The notes: generated from the letters alone by a model not told the origin. A DNA stretch of 64,000 nucleotides from Roseobacter insulae (GCF_019375555.1 NZ_JAHXDN010000001.1:535501-599500); one strand, 5' to 3'; shown: positions 44,652 to 55,711, numbered from the stretch's first letter. Made by a program: numbers and translations.

Positions 44652-45959
44652 ATGACATCTGACGTGACCGACACCAAACCTGTTCCAGACACGCTGGAAA
44701 CGCTGAACCTTGCCGATCTGAAGCGCAAAAGCCCCAAAGACCTTTTGTCCATGGCCGAGGATCTCGAAATCGAGAACGCGTCGACGATGCGCAAGGGCGA
44801 GATGATGTTCCAGATTCTGCGTGAACGCGCGGATGAAGGCTGGGAAATCTCCGGGGATGGCGTGCTCGAAGTGCTGCAGGACGGGTTCGGATTCCTCCGC
44901 TCGCCGGAGGCGAACTACCTTCCCGGCCCGGATGATATTTATGTGTCGCCCGAGATGATCCGTAAATACTCGCTGCGCACGGGCGATACGATCGAGGGGG
45001 TGATCAAGGCACCGGACGATAATGAACGCTACTTCGCGCTGTTGGATGTCACTCAAATCAACTTTGAAGAGCCCGAGAAAGCCCGTCACAAAGTGGCGTT
45101 CGAGAACCTGACACCGCTTTACCCGGATGAGCGCCTGACCATGGAAGTTGATGACCCAACGGTTAAGGATCGCTCGTCGCGCATCATTGACCTGGTCGCA
45201 CCCATCGGGAAGGGGCAGCGCTCGCTGATCGTGGCACCGCCGAGAACCGGTAAGACCGTGCTGCTGCAAAACATCGCGAACTCGATCGAAAAGAACCATC
45301 CGGAATGTTACCTCATCGTTTTGTTGATCGATGAACGCCCCGAAGAGGTGACGGACATGCAGCGCTCGGTGAAGGGTGAGGTCGTGTCCTCGACCTTTGA
45401 CGAACCGGCCACACGTCACGTGGCGGTGTCGGATATGGTGATTGAAAAGGCCAAGCGGCTCGTTGAGCACAAGCGCGACGTGGTGATCCTGCTCGATTCG
45501 ATCACACGACTTGGACGCGCCTTCAACACGGTTGTCCCATCGTCGGGCAAGGTTCTGACCGGTGGTGTCGATGCAAACGCCCTGCAGCGCCCAAAACGGT
45601 TCTTTGGCGCCGCGCGGAATATCGAGGAAGGCGGGTCGCTGACCATCATCGCGACAGCACTGATTGATACCGGCAGCCGGATGGATGAAGTCATCTTCGA
45701 AGAGTTCAAGGGTACCGGTAACTCCGAGATCGTGCTGGATCGCAAGATCGCGGACAAACGTGTTTTCCCGGCAATGGATATTCTCAAGTCCGGAACGCGC
45801 AAAGAGGATCTGTTGGTCGATAAGGTGGATCTGCAGAAAACCTTTGTCCTGCGCCGTATTCTCAACCCGATGGGCACCACGGATGCGATCGAATTCCTGA
45901 TCTCCAAGCTGAAACAGACCAAGACCAATTCGGACTTCTTCGATTCCATGAATACGTAA
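44652..45959 (+). CDS. rho: transcription termination factor Rho
   Basis: A 435-residue hexameric RNA helicase, normal size. The N-terminal RNA-binding domain has [30 protein letters not shown] and [16 protein letters not shown]; Walker A is [15 protein letters not shown]; and [16 protein letters not shown] and the Q/R-loop region follow. ATG 44652 gives the usual start; an upstream in-frame start at 44625 would add nine residues. It is the second gene right of the predicted origin. Confidence 0.96.
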   Translation: MTSDVTDTKPVPDTLETLNLADLKRKSPKDLLSMAEDLEIENASTMRKGEMMFQILRERADEGWEISGDGVLEVLQDGFGFLRSPEANYLPGPDDIYVSPEMIRKYSLRTGDTIEGVIKAPDDNERYFALLDVTQINFEEPEKARHKVAFENLTPLYPDERLTMEVDDPTVKDRSSRIIDLVAPIGKGQRSLIVAPPRTGKTVLLQNIANSIEKNHPECYLIVLLIDERPEEVTDMQRSVKGEVVSSTFDEPATRHVAVSDMVIEKAKRLVEHKRDVVILLDSITRLGRAFNTVVPSSGKVLTGGVDANALQRPKRFFGAARNIEEGGSLTIIATALIDTGSRMDEVIFEEFKGTGNSEIVLDRKIADKRVFPAMDILKSGTRKEDLLVDKVDLQKTFVLRRILNPMGTTDAIEFLISKLKQTKTNSDFFDSMNT

Positions 45960-45989
45960 CTTATTGTTTTAAAACAGTGAGTTAGATTT

Positions 45990-47276
45990 ATGAATACGAT
46001 TTTTGCTCTGGCGTCTGCTCAGGGGCGCGCGGGGGTATCCGTTATCCGGATTTCGGGGCCGGATGCTTGGGATGTTGCACGGGGTCTTTCCAGTGAACTG
46101 CCCTTGGCCCGGCACTCTGCGACCCGCAAGCTGACGGATCAGGCGGGCGCGGTGCTGGACCATGCGCTGGTGTTGAGCTTTCAGGCGCCACATAGCTTTA
46201 CCGGCGAAGACGTCGTTGAGTTTCATGTTCATGGCAGCGTTTCGGTTGTTCAGGCGGTGTTGGCGGAATTGTCCGCCAGCCCGGTTGCGCGCATGGCGGA
46301 GCCCGGAGAATTCACCCGCAGAGCGATGGAGAACGGCAAGCTGGATCTGGCGCAGGTCGAAGGCCTGGCGGATCTCATCGATGCGGAAACCGAGGCACAG
46401 CGCAAGCAAGCCGTGCGGGTTTTTTCCGGCGTACTGGGGGAGCGCGTGGAGACCTGGCGGCGCAAGCTGATCCGCGCCGCGGCTCTGCTTGAAGCGACGA
46501 TTGATTTCGCTGATGAGGATGTGCCGGTTGACGTCGGTCCGGAGGTGATCGCGCTGACCGATGACGTGCGGGGGGAGTTACAAAATGAAATTGATGGGTC
46601 CTACGTGGCCGAGCGCATCCGCAGCGGTTTCGAAGTTGCCTTGGTCGGCCCCCCAAATGCCGGGAAATCCACCTTGCTCAATCGGCTTGCGGGCAGGGAC
46701 GCTGCGATCACGTCGGAAATTGCAGGAACGACCCGGGATGTGATCGAGGTGCGTATGGATCTGGGTGGATTGCCGGTCACATTCCTCGACACAGCGGGGT
46801 TACGCGACAGCGACGACGAGATCGAAACCATCGGTGTGTCGCGCGCAATGCAACGCGCAGCGGCCGCTGACTTGCGCGTCTTTCTGGCCGAAGATGACAG
46901 CAGTTTGCTGCTGAAGCCCTCCGGCATGGATATCGTGTTGCGTCCCAAAGCTGATCTTGCAGATGATCCCGCCGCCGGGATTTCAGGAAAAACGGGGCAG
47001 GGCGTGCCAGAGCTGATTGCCGAAATACAGGGAATTCTGGCGGAGAGGTCAACATCGGCCGGGATCGCAACGCATGAGCGCCACAGGGTCGCGATGGAAC
47101 GGGCGCTGGCTGGTCTTGAGGCGGCTGGCGCAATCATTGTTCAGGGGCCGGACCTCTATGATATAGCGGCAGAGGAATTGCGCAGCGCGATTCGAGCTTT
47201 GGAAGCGGTGGTCGGCCGCATTGACGTTGAAAACCTGCTGGACGAGATATTCGCCAGCTTCTGTCTGGGGAAGTAA
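45990..47276 (+). CDS. mnmE: tRNA uridine-5-carboxymethylaminomethyl modification GTPase MnmE
   Basis: A 428-residue GTPase that, with MnmG, modifies U34 of tRNAs. N-terminal formyl-folate domain: [21 protein letters not shown] and [14 protein letters not shown] domain: [18 protein letters not shown] (G1), TTRDV (G2), DTAGLRD (G3). The G4 motif usually reads NKxD; here it is PKADL, so the Asn is replaced. The C-terminal Cys motif FCLGK is intact. The gene ends four bases before mnmG starts. Confidence 0.95.
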   Translation: MNTIFALASAQGRAGVSVIRISGPDAWDVARGLSSELPLARHSATRKLTDQAGAVLDHALVLSFQAPHSFTGEDVVEFHVHGSVSVVQAVLAELSASPVARMAEPGEFTRRAMENGKLDLAQVEGLADLIDAETEAQRKQAVRVFSGVLGERVETWRRKLIRAAALLEATIDFADEDVPVDVGPEVIALTDDVRGELQNEIDGSYVAERIRSGFEVALVGPPNAGKSTLLNRLAGRDAAITSEIAGTTRDVIEVRMDLGGLPVTFLDTAGLRDSDDEIETIGVSRAMQRAAAADLRVFLAEDDSSLLLKPSGMDIVLRPKADLADDPAAGISGKTGQGVPELIAEIQGILAERSTSAGIATHERHRVAMERALAGLEAAGAIIVQGPDLYDIAAEELRSAIRALEAVVGRIDVENLLDEIFASFCLGK

Positions 47277-47280
47277 TGGA

Positions 47281-49152
47281 GTGTTTCACGTGAAACATTT
47301 TGATGTTGTGGTGATCGGCGGTGGTCATGCGGGCACCGAGGCGGCCCACGCTGCCGCGCGGCTCGGTGCCCAAACGGCCCTGGTTACAATGTCAGAAACC
47401 GGGATTGGCGTGATGTCGTGCAATCCAGCTATCGGAGGGCTCGGGAAAGGGCATCTTGTACGGGAGATCGACGCGCTGGATGGTGTGATGGGATGTGTCG
47501 CTGACAAGGCTGGCATCCAGTTCCGGTTGTTGAACCGGCGTAAAGGGCCAGCTGTTCAGGGACCCCGCGCGCAGGCTGATCGCGACATTTACCGGAGCGA
47601 GATGCTTAAGGAGACCAGGAACCAACCCGACTTGTCGATTGTGGTTGGGGAGGTGATTGATTTCCTGTTGGAAAAGGGGCGGATATGTGGGGTTTTGCTG
47701 CATGATGGCTCGGAAATCCGCGCGACATCGGTCGTATTGACCACCGGAACCTTTCTGCGGGGGGTAATCCATATTGGTGACGTGTCGCGCTCCGGTGGCA
47801 GGATGGGCGACAAGGCGTCAGTAAAGCTGGCAGAACGCATCGACTCGTTTGAGTTGCCACTGGGCCGTTTGAAAACGGGTACGCCGCCGCGGCTGGATGG
47901 TAGAACAATTCGCTGGGAGGTGTTGGAAAATCAGCCGGGTGATGATGATCCGACCATGTTCTCATTCCTCTCAACGGGAGTGTCAGCGCGCCAGATATCC
48001 TGCGGGATCACGCACACAAACACCAGAACGCATGATATTATTCGGGAAAACCTTTCCAGATCAGCGATGTACGGGGGTCACATTGATGGAATTGGCCCGC
48101 GCTACTGTCCGTCGATCGAAGATAAAATCGTGCGCTTCTCCGACAAGGAATCGCACCAGATCTTTCTGGAACCAGAGGGCCTGACAACAAATACGGTCTA
48201 TCCCAACGGGATCTCAACCTCTCTGCCCGAAGAGGTCCAGCAAGACTATGTTCACTCGATTTTCGGTCTGGAACAGGCGGTCATTCTACAGCCCGGATAT
48301 GCGATTGAGTACGATTACGTCGACCCACGGGCCCTGGACGCCGATCTTGGGGTGTCGAAAGTTCCCGGATTGTATCTTGCGGGCCAGATCAACGGAACAA
48401 CGGGCTACGAGGAGGCGGCAGCGCAAGGCATGGTAGCCGGGCTGAATGCTGCGCTCAAGGCTCAGGGAAATGACCCCCTGCATTTCTCGCGATCACAGAG
48501 CTATATCGGTGTGATGATTGACGATTTGACGATTCGGGGGGTCAGCGAGCCCTACCGGATGTTCACCTCGCGTGCGGAATTTCGGCTGTCCCTGCGCGCC
48601 GACAATGCTGATCAGCGGCTGACACCTGTCGGCATGGTGATTGGTTGCGTGGGAGAGGCCCGCGCTGCGCAATTCTCCGAAAAAGTGGAGAAGCTTGAGC
48701 AAGCACGCGAAATGCTGGATGCATCCTCTTTCACGCCGTCGCAGGTGGCAGATGTAGGTATCAGGATCAATCAGGACGGCGCCCGGCGCACGGCGATGCA
48801 ACTGCTCGCGTTTCCCGATGTGACCTTCTGCGAAGTGGAGAGTTTGGATGCCGGGTTTTCCACGATCCCGCCTGATATCAAACGTCAGATGGAGCGCGAG
48901 GCGCTGTACGCCAATTACATCCAGCGGCAGCAGCGTGACATTGACATGCTGAAGAAAGATGAAGCGCAGGTTATTCCGGCTGATTTTGACTACGATGCCT
49001 TGAACGGGCTGTCGAATGAACTGAAATCAAAGCTGGTGGCCACCCGTCCTTCCACTTTGGCGCAGGTTGGTCGCATCGACGGGATGACGCCAGCAGCCTT
49101 AACGCTGATCCTTGCAAAACTGCGTCAAAGAAAAAGAAGGCAATCCGCCTGA
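47281..49152 (+). CDS. mnmG: tRNA uridine-5-carboxymethylaminomethyl modification enzyme MnmG (GidA)
   Basis: A 623-residue FAD protein, partner of MnmE. The dinucleotide motif is [16 protein letters not shown], with [22 protein letters not shown] (in part: [13 protein letters not shown]), [16 protein letters not shown] and [16 protein letters not shown]. The start is GTG at 47281, with GGGGAAG 7 bp upstream. The first codons (VFHVKH) are formed by a parS palindrome at 47282-47297. A GTG at 47290 is the other possible start. It overlaps rsmG by one base. Confidence 0.95.
   Translation: MFHVKHFDVVVIGGGHAGTEAAHAAARLGAQTALVTMSETGIGVMSCNPAIGGLGKGHLVREIDALDGVMGCVADKAGIQFRLLNRRKGPAVQGPRAQADRDIYRSEMLKETRNQPDLSIVVGEVIDFLLEKGRICGVLLHDGSEIRATSVVLTTGTFLRGVIHIGDVSRSGGRMGDKASVKLAERIDSFELPLGRLKTGTPPRLDGRTIRWEVLENQPGDDDPTMFSFLSTGVSARQISCGITHTNTRTHDIIRENLSRSAMYGGHIDGIGPRYCPSIEDKIVRFSDKESHQIFLEPEGLTTNTVYPNGISTSLPEEVQQDYVHSIFGLEQAVILQPGYAIEYDYVDPRALDADLGVSKVPGLYLAGQINGTTGYEEAAAQGMVAGLNAALKAQGNDPLHFSRSQSYIGVMIDDLTIRGVSEPYRMFTSRAEFRLSLRADNADQRLTPVGMVIGCVGEARAAQFSEKVEKLEQAREMLDASSFTPSQVADVGIRINQDGARRTAMQLLAFPDVTFCEVESLDAGFSTIPPDIKRQMEREALYANYIQRQQRDIDMLKKDEAQVIPADFDYDALNGLSNELKSKLVATRPSTLAQVGRIDGMTPAALTLILAKLRQRKRRQSA
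47282..47297. promoter_or_regulatory. parS: parS centromere site 1
   Basis: TGTTTCACGTGAAACA is a perfect 16-bp palindrome identical to the consensus parS bound by chromosomal ParB. It lies in codons 1-6 of mnmG. The parB gene starts 3.3 kb to the right. Confidence 0.92.
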
Positions 49153-49754
49153 TGATGTCAGAATGCGATGTTTCACGTGAAACATTGGAGAAACTCCAGA
49201 CCTACCACGATCTCATACACAAATGGAATCCAACGATTAATTTGGTCTCCAGGGCAAGCCTGGCCGAAATCTGGGAGCGCCATATCTGGGATTCGGCGCA
49301 GATTTATGATGTGGCTGGCAACGCAGACCATTGGGCGGATATCGGCAGCGGCGGTGGATTGCCCGGCATTGTGGTCGCCATTCTGGCCTGTGAAAAACAT
49401 CTGGGTCGCCATGTCACCCTGATTGAAAGCGATAGACGAAAGGCCACCTTCCTGCGGACAGTAATTCGCGAGGTTGGTTTGAACGCCTCCGTCATCGTGT
49501 CGCGCATCGAAGACGTGCCGCCGCTTGATGCGGACGTACTGTCCGCACGCGCGCTGGCAGATCTGCCCATTCTTCTGGGTTTTGCGGATCGGCACGTAAA
49601 GGCTGGCGGCAAATCACTCTTCTTCAAAGGGCAAACCTGGGAAAAAGAGGTCGCGGATGCACGTGAGTCGTGGTCTTTTGATTTGCTAGCGCATAAAAGT
49701 AAAACAAACCCGCAGGCCGCCATTCTTGAGGTGAAGGATATCCGACGTGACTGA
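49152..49754 (+). CDS. rsmG: 16S rRNA (guanine-527-N7)-methyltransferase RsmG (GidB)
   Basis: A 200-residue SAM-dependent methyltransferase. [19 protein letters not shown] opens the domain, [15 protein letters not shown] is the SAM motif, then [15 protein letters not shown]. It methylates G527 of 16S rRNA. The ATG at 49152 overlaps the mnmG stop (TGATG). The segment DVSRET near residue 6 is encoded by a second parS. It overlaps parA by eight bases. Confidence 0.94.
   Translation: MMSECDVSRETLEKLQTYHDLIHKWNPTINLVSRASLAEIWERHIWDSAQIYDVAGNADHWADIGSGGGLPGIVVAILACEKHLGRHVTLIESDRRKATFLRTVIREVGLNASVIVSRIEDVPPLDADVLSARALADLPILLGFADRHVKAGGKSLFFKGQTWEKEVADARESWSFDLLAHKSKTNPQAAILEVKDIRRD
49169..49184. 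promoter_or_regulatory. parS: parS centromere site 2
   Basis: A second exact TGTTTCACGTGAAACA, 1.9 kb from the first and 563 bp before the parA start. It is read in a different frame from site 1 (VSRET in rsmG against FHVKH in mnmG), so the DNA motif rather than the peptide is conserved. Confidence 0.92.
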
Positions 49755-50556
49755 CTTGTCCCGCCCCGCCGGACCGAAAATTATCGCGGTTGCAAACCAG
49801 AAGGGCGGCGTCGGTAAGACGACCACAACAATCAATCTGGCAGCTGCCTTGGCGGAAGCGGGCAAACGGGTTCTTGTCGTGGATCTTGATCCGCAGGGAA
49901 ATGCGTCCACAGGTCTGGGGATCGAGATGGAGGATCGGGAATTCACCACCTACGAGCTGCTACTGGAGGATATCGACCTGAAATCGGTCGTCCTGCCGTC
50001 GGTGACGCCCGGATTGATGATCATCCCCGCCACGGTCGATCTGAGCTCGGCGGATATCGAGCTGATTTCAAACGAAAAACGCAGCTTCCTGTTGCATGAT
50101 GCGCTGCGTCAGACGGCAATGGACGATTTCGCGCTCGATTACATCCTGATTGATTGCCCACCGTCGCTTAATCTGCTGACCGTGAATGCGATGATTGCAT
50201 CGCACTCGGTGCTCGTCCCGCTGCAAAGTGAGTTCTTTGCCCTAGAAGGGTTGTCACAGCTTATGCTGACGATCCGCGAAGTGCGACAGAGTGGGAATAA
50301 GGACTTGCGCATCGAAGGTATTGTGTTGACCATGTATGACCAACGCAACAACTTGTCTTTGCAAGTCGAACAGGATGCACGGGACAATCTGGGAGAGTTG
50401 GTTTTCGATACCCGAATTCCGCGGAATGTGAGGGTCAGCGAGGCACCCTCTTTCGCAATGCCGGTTCTGACCTACGATACCGCATCCAAGGGCGCGCAGG
50501 CGTATCGGTTGCTGGCACGCGAAGTACTGAGCAGAAACAGCGTAAAAGTCGCATAA
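49747..50556 (+). CDS. parA: chromosome partitioning ATPase ParA (Soj)
   Basis: A 269-residue deviant Walker-A ATPase. [19 protein letters not shown] is the P-loop, [14 protein letters not shown] and [15 protein letters not shown] are Walker A' and B. ParA forms the gradient that pulls ParB-parS complexes apart. The start is GTG at 49747, overlapping rsmG. parB follows 10 bp later. Confidence 0.96.
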   Translation: MTDLSRPAGPKIIAVANQKGGVGKTTTTINLAAALAEAGKRVLVVDLDPQGNASTGLGIEMEDREFTTYELLLEDIDLKSVVLPSVTPGLMIIPATVDLSSADIELISNEKRSFLLHDALRQTAMDDFALDYILIDCPPSLNLLTVNAMIASHSVLVPLQSEFFALEGLSQLMLTIREVRQSGNKDLRIEGIVLTMYDQRNNLSLQVEQDARDNLGELVFDTRIPRNVRVSEAPSFAMPVLTYDTASKGAQAYRLLAREVLSRNSVKVA

Positions 50557-50566
50557 GGGGGCAGTC

Positions 50567-51469
50567 ATGGCAGGTGGAGCGGATCGTAAACGTGGGTTGG
50601 GGCGCGGCTTGTCAGCGCTGATGTCCGATGTTGCGGAAACTGAAAAGGTGACCAGCGCCGGGCCCGCGTCGGCGGACCGGATGATCCCGATTGAGCAGAT
50701 TACGCCGAACCCGGACCAGCCACGCAAGCGGTTTGCCGTGGATGATCTGGGTGATCTCGCGTCCTCAATCCGCGAAAAAGGGATAATTCAGCCACTTGTG
50801 GTTCGCGCTATGGCGGATGGGCGATACGAAATTGTCGCTGGCGAGCGCCGCTGGCGGGCAGCGCAGATGGCTAAACTGCATGAATTGCCGGTTGTCATCC
50901 GGTCCTTTACCGACGTCGAAGTGCTCGAAGTCGCGATCATCGAGAATATCCAGCGTGCTGACCTGAACCCAATCGAAGAAGCCGCGGGCTACCGCCAGTT
51001 GATGGATCGATTTGGCCACACCCAGGAAAAGATGGCAGAGGCGCTGGGGAAAAGCAGGAGCCATATTGCCAACCTTCTGCGACTTCTGAACCTGCCTGAC
51101 GCGGTGTTGGACATGGTCCGCACCGGTGACTTGAGCGCCGGGCACGCCCGCACGCTGATCACTGCCGACAACCCGCTGCGGCTTGCGCAACAGATCGTCA
51201 AGGGCGGGTTGTCGGTGCGCGCGGCCGAAGCACTGGTGAAGAAAGAGCAGGCGGGCGCGGCCGGGAACATCTTCGGCAGCAAGGATACCAAGCCCAAACC
51301 TGACGGGAAAGACGCTGATACGAAGGCGTTGGAAGGCGATCTGTCCGCATCCCTTGGGATGAAAGTCAGCCTGACCCATAAGCCCGGTCAAGAATCCGGA
51401 CAAATGACACTGCATTACACGTCGTTGGATGAATTGGATGAATTGTGCCGGTTGCTCAGCAGCCGTTAA
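50567..51469 (+). CDS. parB: chromosome partitioning CTPase/DNA-binding protein ParB
   Basis: A 300-residue ParB. RGLGRGLSALMSD is the ParA-interacting tail, then ITPNPDQPRKRF, the CTP/arginine-patch motif VAGERRWRAAQMAKL, the helix-turn-helix AEALGKSRSHIANLLRL, and GHARTLITADNPL. The C-terminal domain dimerises. ParB binds the parS sites in mnmG and rsmG. Its stop codon overlaps that of hemW by four bases (convergent). Confidence 0.96.
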   Translation: MAGGADRKRGLGRGLSALMSDVAETEKVTSAGPASADRMIPIEQITPNPDQPRKRFAVDDLGDLASSIREKGIIQPLVVRAMADGRYEIVAGERRWRAAQMAKLHELPVVIRSFTDVEVLEVAIIENIQRADLNPIEEAAGYRQLMDRFGHTQEKMAEALGKSRSHIANLLRLLNLPDAVLDMVRTGDLSAGHARTLITADNPLRLAQQIVKGGLSVRAAEALVKKEQAGAAGNIFGSKDTKPKPDGKDADTKALEGDLSASLGMKVSLTHKPGQESGQMTLHYTSLDELDELCRLLSSR

Positions 51470-52635
51470 GCATCCAGAAGTTCGGCAATAACTGCGTTTA
51501 ATACTATAAATCCTTGATCTAAAACGATAATTTTACCAGCATCCATGCTAATCATGCCAAGATCTACAAGCTCTGTCACCGTGGACGGATGCAGGGGCGC
51601 GCCCGCCAGTTCTTCATAGCGTTTCAGATCGACGCCCTCTTTCAGCCGCAGTCCCATCAGCAGGAACTCACTTGCCTGATCGGCCCTGCCTAATTTCGTA
51701 CGGGGTTTTTCAGCGGACCCATCTGCCACAGAGGCCAGCCAGCGCGCCGGGTTGGAATAGCACTCGGTTGCCCAACGGTCGCCTTGCAGGGTGAGCCTGC
51801 CATGAGCCCCCGGGCCAACACCGATGTAATCGCCGTAGCGCCAATAGATCAGATTATGCCGCGACTGCGCGCCGTCACGCGCGTGGTTGGACACTTCGTA
51901 GGCCGGCATGCCCTGCGCGCCGCACAGATCCTGGGTCATTGTGTAAAGATCCGCACCCAGGTCTTCATCCGGCAGACCGTGCAGCTTTCCCGCAGTGTAG
52001 CGATCTCTGAAGGCGGTGCCCTGTTCGATCGTCAACTGGTAGAGCGACAGGTGATCCACCGCCATCGACAGCGCCCGTGAGAGTTCAGCCTGCCAATCGG
52101 CCAGTGACTGACCCTGACGCGCATAGATCAGATCAAAGCTGACACGGTCAAAGGTATTCCGGGCAATGTCGAACGCCTTCATGGCTTCGTCCGCCGTGTG
52201 CAGGCGGCCCAAACGACGAAGGTCCGCATCATTCAGGGCCTGAATGCCCATGGAAATGCGGTTGACCCCACCCGCGTGATACGCCCGAAACCGCCCGGCC
52301 TCGACGGAGCCGGGATTGGCCTCAAGTGTGATTTCGAGATCATTCGCGCAGGGCCACAACGCCCTGATCTTCTCGATCACGCGGGCAACGGTGTCGGGGT
52401 CCATCAGACTGGGTGTGCCGCCGCCAAGGAAAACAGACCTCAGGACACGGCCCGGTGTCTCTGCCGCCGCCCGGTCCAGTTCTGTCAGGTAGGCGCTGCA
52501 CCACGCCGCCTGATCAATCTGTCTGGAAACGTGGCTGTTGAAATCGCAATAGGGGCACTTTGCCTCGCAAAACGGCCAGTGCAGGTAAAGGCCAAAGCCA
52601 CCATTCTGCCAGTCCTCAGCCAAAGCACCCGGCAA
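51466..52635 (-). CDS. hemW: radical SAM haem chaperone HemW
   Basis: A 389-residue radical-SAM protein with the cluster motif HWPFCEAKCPYCDFNSHVS, VFLGGGTPSLMD, EANPGSVEAGRF and VGPGAHGRL. This is HemW (formerly HemN-like), a haem-trafficking protein rather than true coproporphyrinogen dehydrogenase; the missing HemN-specific residues cannot be confirmed by eye. The start is TTG at 52635 (or TTG at 52623), overlapping the end of rdgB; there is no ATG early enough. It is in the hemW-rdgB-rph operon. Confidence 0.9.
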   Translation of the reverse strand: MPGALAEDWQNGGFGLYLHWPFCEAKCPYCDFNSHVSRQIDQAAWCSAYLTELDRAAAETPGRVLRSVFLGGGTPSLMDPDTVARVIEKIRALWPCANDLEITLEANPGSVEAGRFRAYHAGGVNRISMGIQALNDADLRRLGRLHTADEAMKAFDIARNTFDRVSFDLIYARQGQSLADWQAELSRALSMAVDHLSLYQLTIEQGTAFRDRYTAGKLHGLPDEDLGADLYTMTQDLCGAQGMPAYEVSNHARDGAQSRHNLIYWRYGDYIGVGPGAHGRLTLQGDRWATECYSNPARWLASVADGSAEKPRTKLGRADQASEFLLMGLRLKEGVDLKRYEELAGAPLHPSTVTELVDLGMISMDAGKIIVLDQGFIVLNAVIAELLDA

Positions 52636-53227
52636 TCAGTTGGGAAAAGGCGTCCGCGCGGTGGCTGATCCGGTTCTTCTCCGCAGGGTCCATTTCCGCA
52701 AAGGTAACTTCATATCCGTCTGGCTGGAACATCGGGTCATAGCCATGGCCTGTTTGTCCGCGCATCGGCCACACCAGCGTTCCGTTGACTTTGCCCTCGA
52801 ACACCTCTTCATGCCCATCCGGCCAGGCGAGTACCAAGGTGGCGCGAAAGCGGGCCTTGTGCGGCCGTGGCGCGTTTTTCTCTTCCAGCAGGTCGTGAGT
52901 TTTGGTCATCGCCATCCCGAAATCTCTGCCATTCGGGGTTTCCGCCCAATCGGCGGTGTAGACACCCGGCGCATTATCCAGCGCTTCGACCTCGATCCCG
53001 GAATCGTCCGCGAGGGCAGGCAGGCCGGTTGCCCGCACCGCGGCCAGCGCCTTGATCCGGGCATTGCCAACGAAAGTGGTTTCGGTCTCTTCCGGCTCCG
53101 CCAGCTTCATCTCGGCGGCTCCGACAACGGCCACGCCATAGGGTTCGAACAGCTGCTGCATTTCCTCCAGCTTGCCCGCGTTATGCGTGGCGATCAGAAT
53201 GCGCTTGCCGTCGAACTTTCGGGTCAT
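52616..53227 (-). CDS. rdgB: dITP/XTP pyrophosphatase RdgB
   Basis: A 203-residue Ham1-family enzyme. [39 protein letters not shown] (in parts: [11 protein letters not shown]) and [10 protein letters not shown] are family motifs. It removes non-canonical purine triphosphates before they enter DNA. It overlaps rph by four bases and hemW by 20. Confidence 0.94.
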   Translation of the reverse strand: MTRKFDGKRILIATHNAGKLEEMQQLFEPYGVAVVGAAEMKLAEPEETETTFVGNARIKALAAVRATGLPALADDSGIEVEALDNAPGVYTADWAETPNGRDFGMAMTKTHDLLEEKNAPRPHKARFRATLVLAWPDGHEEVFEGKVNGTLVWPMRGQTGHGYDPMFQPDGYEVTFAEMDPAEKNRISHRADAFSQLIAGCFG

Positions 53228-53937
53228 TGCGTGGCGGCTTTCTGTGCTGCTGCGAGTTCGGACACACCCTTTTCGGCCAGATCCACCAGGGCGTCCATCT
53301 GATTGCGGGAAAATACGGAGCCCTCCGCGCTCATTTGCACTTCGATCAGCTGGTGTGATCCTGTCATGATAAAATTGCCGTCAACGCCGGCCTCGGAATC
53401 CTCGGGGTAATCAAGGTCCAGCACGGGTTGGCCCGCATAGATTCCACAACTGATCGCCGCAACCGGATCAACCATCGGGTCGCTGATCACATCTCCGGCC
53501 TTCATGAGCTTGTTCACCGCGAGACGCAGCGCAATCCAGCCACCGGTGATCGAGGCGCAGCGGGTGCCGCCATCGGCCTGCAGGACATCGCAATCCACCG
53601 TGATCTGGCGCTCTCCCAAGGCGACACGGTCGACGCCCGCACGCAGAGACCTACCAATAAGCCTTTGAATTTCAACAGTTCTTCCGCCCTGCTTGCCTGA
53701 CGCAGCCTCGCGCCGCATCCGGGTGTTCGTGGCGCGCGGCAGCATGCCATATTCGGCGGTCACCCATCCAAGGCCCGATCCCTTGATAAAGGGCGGCACG
53801 CGGTCTTCGATGGTTGCCGTACACAGCACATGCGTATCACCCATCTTGATCAGGGCGGACCCTTCGGCATGTTTCGTGAAGCCCGTTTCGATGGAAACGG
53901 AACGCATTTCATCTAAAGCTCGACCAGAAGGGCGCAT
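53224..53937 (-). CDS. rph: ribonuclease PH
   Basis: A 237-residue phosphorolytic 3'-5' exoribonuclease that trims tRNA ends. [20 protein letters not shown] is the start, [22 protein letters not shown] and [18 protein letters not shown] are conserved. I use ATG 53937, with the Shine-Dalgarno AAGGAT. The frame is open upstream to 53991. It is divergent from hrcA and first in rph-rdgB-hemW. Confidence 0.95.
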   Translation of the reverse strand: MRPSGRALDEMRSVSIETGFTKHAEGSALIKMGDTHVLCTATIEDRVPPFIKGSGLGWVTAEYGMLPRATNTRMRREAASGKQGGRTVEIQRLIGRSLRAGVDRVALGERQITVDCDVLQADGGTRCASITGGWIALRLAVNKLMKAGDVISDPMVDPVAAISCGIYAGQPVLDLDYPEDSEAGVDGNFIMTGSHQLIEVQMSAEGSVFSRNQMDALVDLAEKGVSELAAAQKAATQ

Positions 53938-53997
53938 GGGATATCCTTTGCTATATAACCCCCGATACCGTTCCGGACCGTCCAGATGCAACCCCGA

Positions 53998-54026
53998 TTG
54001 AAATCTCGCCCTCTTATGCTTTTATT
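53998..54026 (+). promoter_or_regulatory. predicted promoter of hrcA-grpE
   Basis: TTGAAA (53998-54003) and TTTATT (54021-54026) are 17 bp apart, 22 bp upstream of the hrcA ATG. No CIRCE inverted repeat (TTAGCACTC-N9-GAGTGCTAA) is seen in the gap, so self-repression by HrcA is not supported here. Confidence 0.4.
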
Positions 54027-54048
54027 CAGGAGCAGATAGGATACCTTC

Positions 54049-55113
54049 ATGAACGATGTGCCGAATATCCTCGGAGAAATGAACGAACGCTCGCGCGAAG
54101 TCTTTCGCCGGGTTGTCGAGGGGTATCTTGAAGACGGGTCTCCCGTCGGATCGCGTACGCTGACGCGCGAATTCAGCGAAAAGGTGAGCGCCGCCACCAT
54201 CCGCAACGTAATGCAGGATCTCGAATACCTGGGACTTCTCGACAGCCCGCACGTCAGCGCCGGGCGTGTGCCGACGCAACTGGGCCTGCGGATGTTCGTC
54301 GATGGCCTTCTGGAAATCGGCAACCCGGATGAAACCGACCGGGAAAAGATCGACGCAACGCTTGGCTCACATGAACAGGACGTCAGCGGGTTGCTGGACC
54401 GGGTGGGATCGGCGCTGTCGGGCGTCACCCATGGCGCGTCTCTTGTGCTGACGCCAAAACATGAAGCCCCGATCAAGCATATTGAATTTGTCTCTCTGTC
54501 GCCGGACCGGGCGCTGGTCGTTCTGGTCTTTGCCGATGGTCATGTCGAAAATCGCCTGTTCACCCCGCCACCCGGGCAAACGCCAAGCTCCATGCGGGAG
54601 GCGGCAAATTTCCTCAACGCCCTGATCGAGGGGAAAACGCTGAGCGAATTGCAGCAAACCATTGAGGCTGAAATTCAAAACAGGCGGCAGGAAATTGATT
54701 CGCTTGCGCAGGACCTCGTGAAAAGTGGTTTGGCCGTGTGGGAGGGCGAGGGCGATCAGATCGAACGCCTGATTGTCCGGGGCCGGTCGAATCTCCTCAG
54801 CGATGATGGTGAAGCCGAGGATTTGGAGCGGATCAGACGCCTCTTTGACGACCTTGAACGCAAGCGCGACATCGCGGAATTCCTTGAGCTCGCCGAGGAA
54901 GGCGACGGTGTGCGCATTTTTATTGGTTCTGAGAACAAACTTTTTTCACTTTCGGGTTCCTCTCTGGTGGTTTCCCCATATATGAACGCTGATCGAAAGA
55001 TCATTGGCGCCGTGGGCGTCATTGGTCCGACGAGACTGAATTATGGACGCATTGTGCCGATTGTGAATTACACGGCGCAGCTGGTCGGAAAGCTGATCTC
55101 CGACCGGAGCTAG
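54049..55113 (+). CDS. hrcA: heat-inducible transcription repressor HrcA
   Basis: A 354-residue repressor. The N-terminal winged helix reads ERSREVFRRVVEGYLEDGSPVGSRTL (in parts: GYLEDGSPVGSRTL), EFSEKVSAATIRNVMQDL, and SPHVSAGRVPTQLGLRMFVD follows. HrcA binds CIRCE elements, in alphaproteobacteria usually ahead of groESL. It is followed nine bases later by grpE. Confidence 0.95.
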   Translation: MNDVPNILGEMNERSREVFRRVVEGYLEDGSPVGSRTLTREFSEKVSAATIRNVMQDLEYLGLLDSPHVSAGRVPTQLGLRMFVDGLLEIGNPDETDREKIDATLGSHEQDVSGLLDRVGSALSGVTHGASLVLTPKHEAPIKHIEFVSLSPDRALVVLVFADGHVENRLFTPPPGQTPSSMREAANFLNALIEGKTLSELQQTIEAEIQNRRQEIDSLAQDLVKSGLAVWEGEGDQIERLIVRGRSNLLSDDGEAEDLERIRRLFDDLERKRDIAEFLELAEEGDGVRIFIGSENKLFSLSGSSLVVSPYMNADRKIIGAVGVIGPTRLNYGRIVPIVNYTAQLVGKLISDRS

Positions 55114-55122
55114 AGGTGAATT

Positions 55123-55686
55123 ATGGCAGAGCCCAAGAACGAAGAGTTTCTGGACGACATCGAAGACGCGGAAGCCCAGGCCTACGCCGAAGAGATGGAA
55201 GAGATTGACGACGAGGCGCTGGAACTGGACCAGCTGCGTGCGGAACGTGACCAATTGCGGGACCGTTTCATGCGCGCGCTGGCAGATGCGGAGAATGCCC
55301 GCAAACGGTCTGACCGGGACCGGCGGGAGGCAGAGAACTACGGCGGGTCGAAACTGTCGCGTGATATGCTGCCCGTTTACGACAACATGAAACGTGCCAT
55401 CGAAACCATTACGGATGAGCAGAAAGAAGCGAACTCCGCCCTGATCGAAGGCATTGAATTGACGATGCGCGAACTGCTCAGCGTTTTCAAAAAGCACGGG
55501 ATCGAGATCATCGCGCCCGAGGTAGGTGACCGGTTCGATCCGCAGCATCACCAGGCGATGTTCGAAGCACCGGTGCCAGGCACCAAGGCGGGCGACATTA
55601 TTCAGGTCGCTGCCGAAGGGTTCATGTTGCACGATCGCCTGTTGCGGCCGGCGCAGGTGGGTGTGTCGTCAACGCCTGCAAGCTGA
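55123..55686 (+). CDS. grpE: nucleotide exchange factor GrpE
   Basis: A 187-residue GrpE with a long charged helix (residues about 30-70), RFMRALADAENARKRSDRD, and the C-terminal four-helix/beta part ending HDRLLRPAQVGVS. It releases ADP from DnaK. It forms an operon with hrcA and is convergent with mutS. Confidence 0.95.
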   Translation: MAEPKNEEFLDDIEDAEAQAYAEEMEEIDDEALELDQLRAERDQLRDRFMRALADAENARKRSDRDRREAENYGGSKLSRDMLPVYDNMKRAIETITDEQKEANSALIEGIELTMRELLSVFKKHGIEIIAPEVGDRFDPQHHQAMFEAPVPGTKAGDIIQVAAEGFMLHDRLLRPAQVGVSSTPAS

Positions 55687-55711
55687 GCTGTGTATCGCCG
55701 AAACGTTCAGG

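Noticed and set aside
53938-54048. CIRCE element upstream of hrcA
   Set aside because: The inverted repeat TTAGCACTC-N9-GAGTGCTAA is not present in the rph-hrcA gap.
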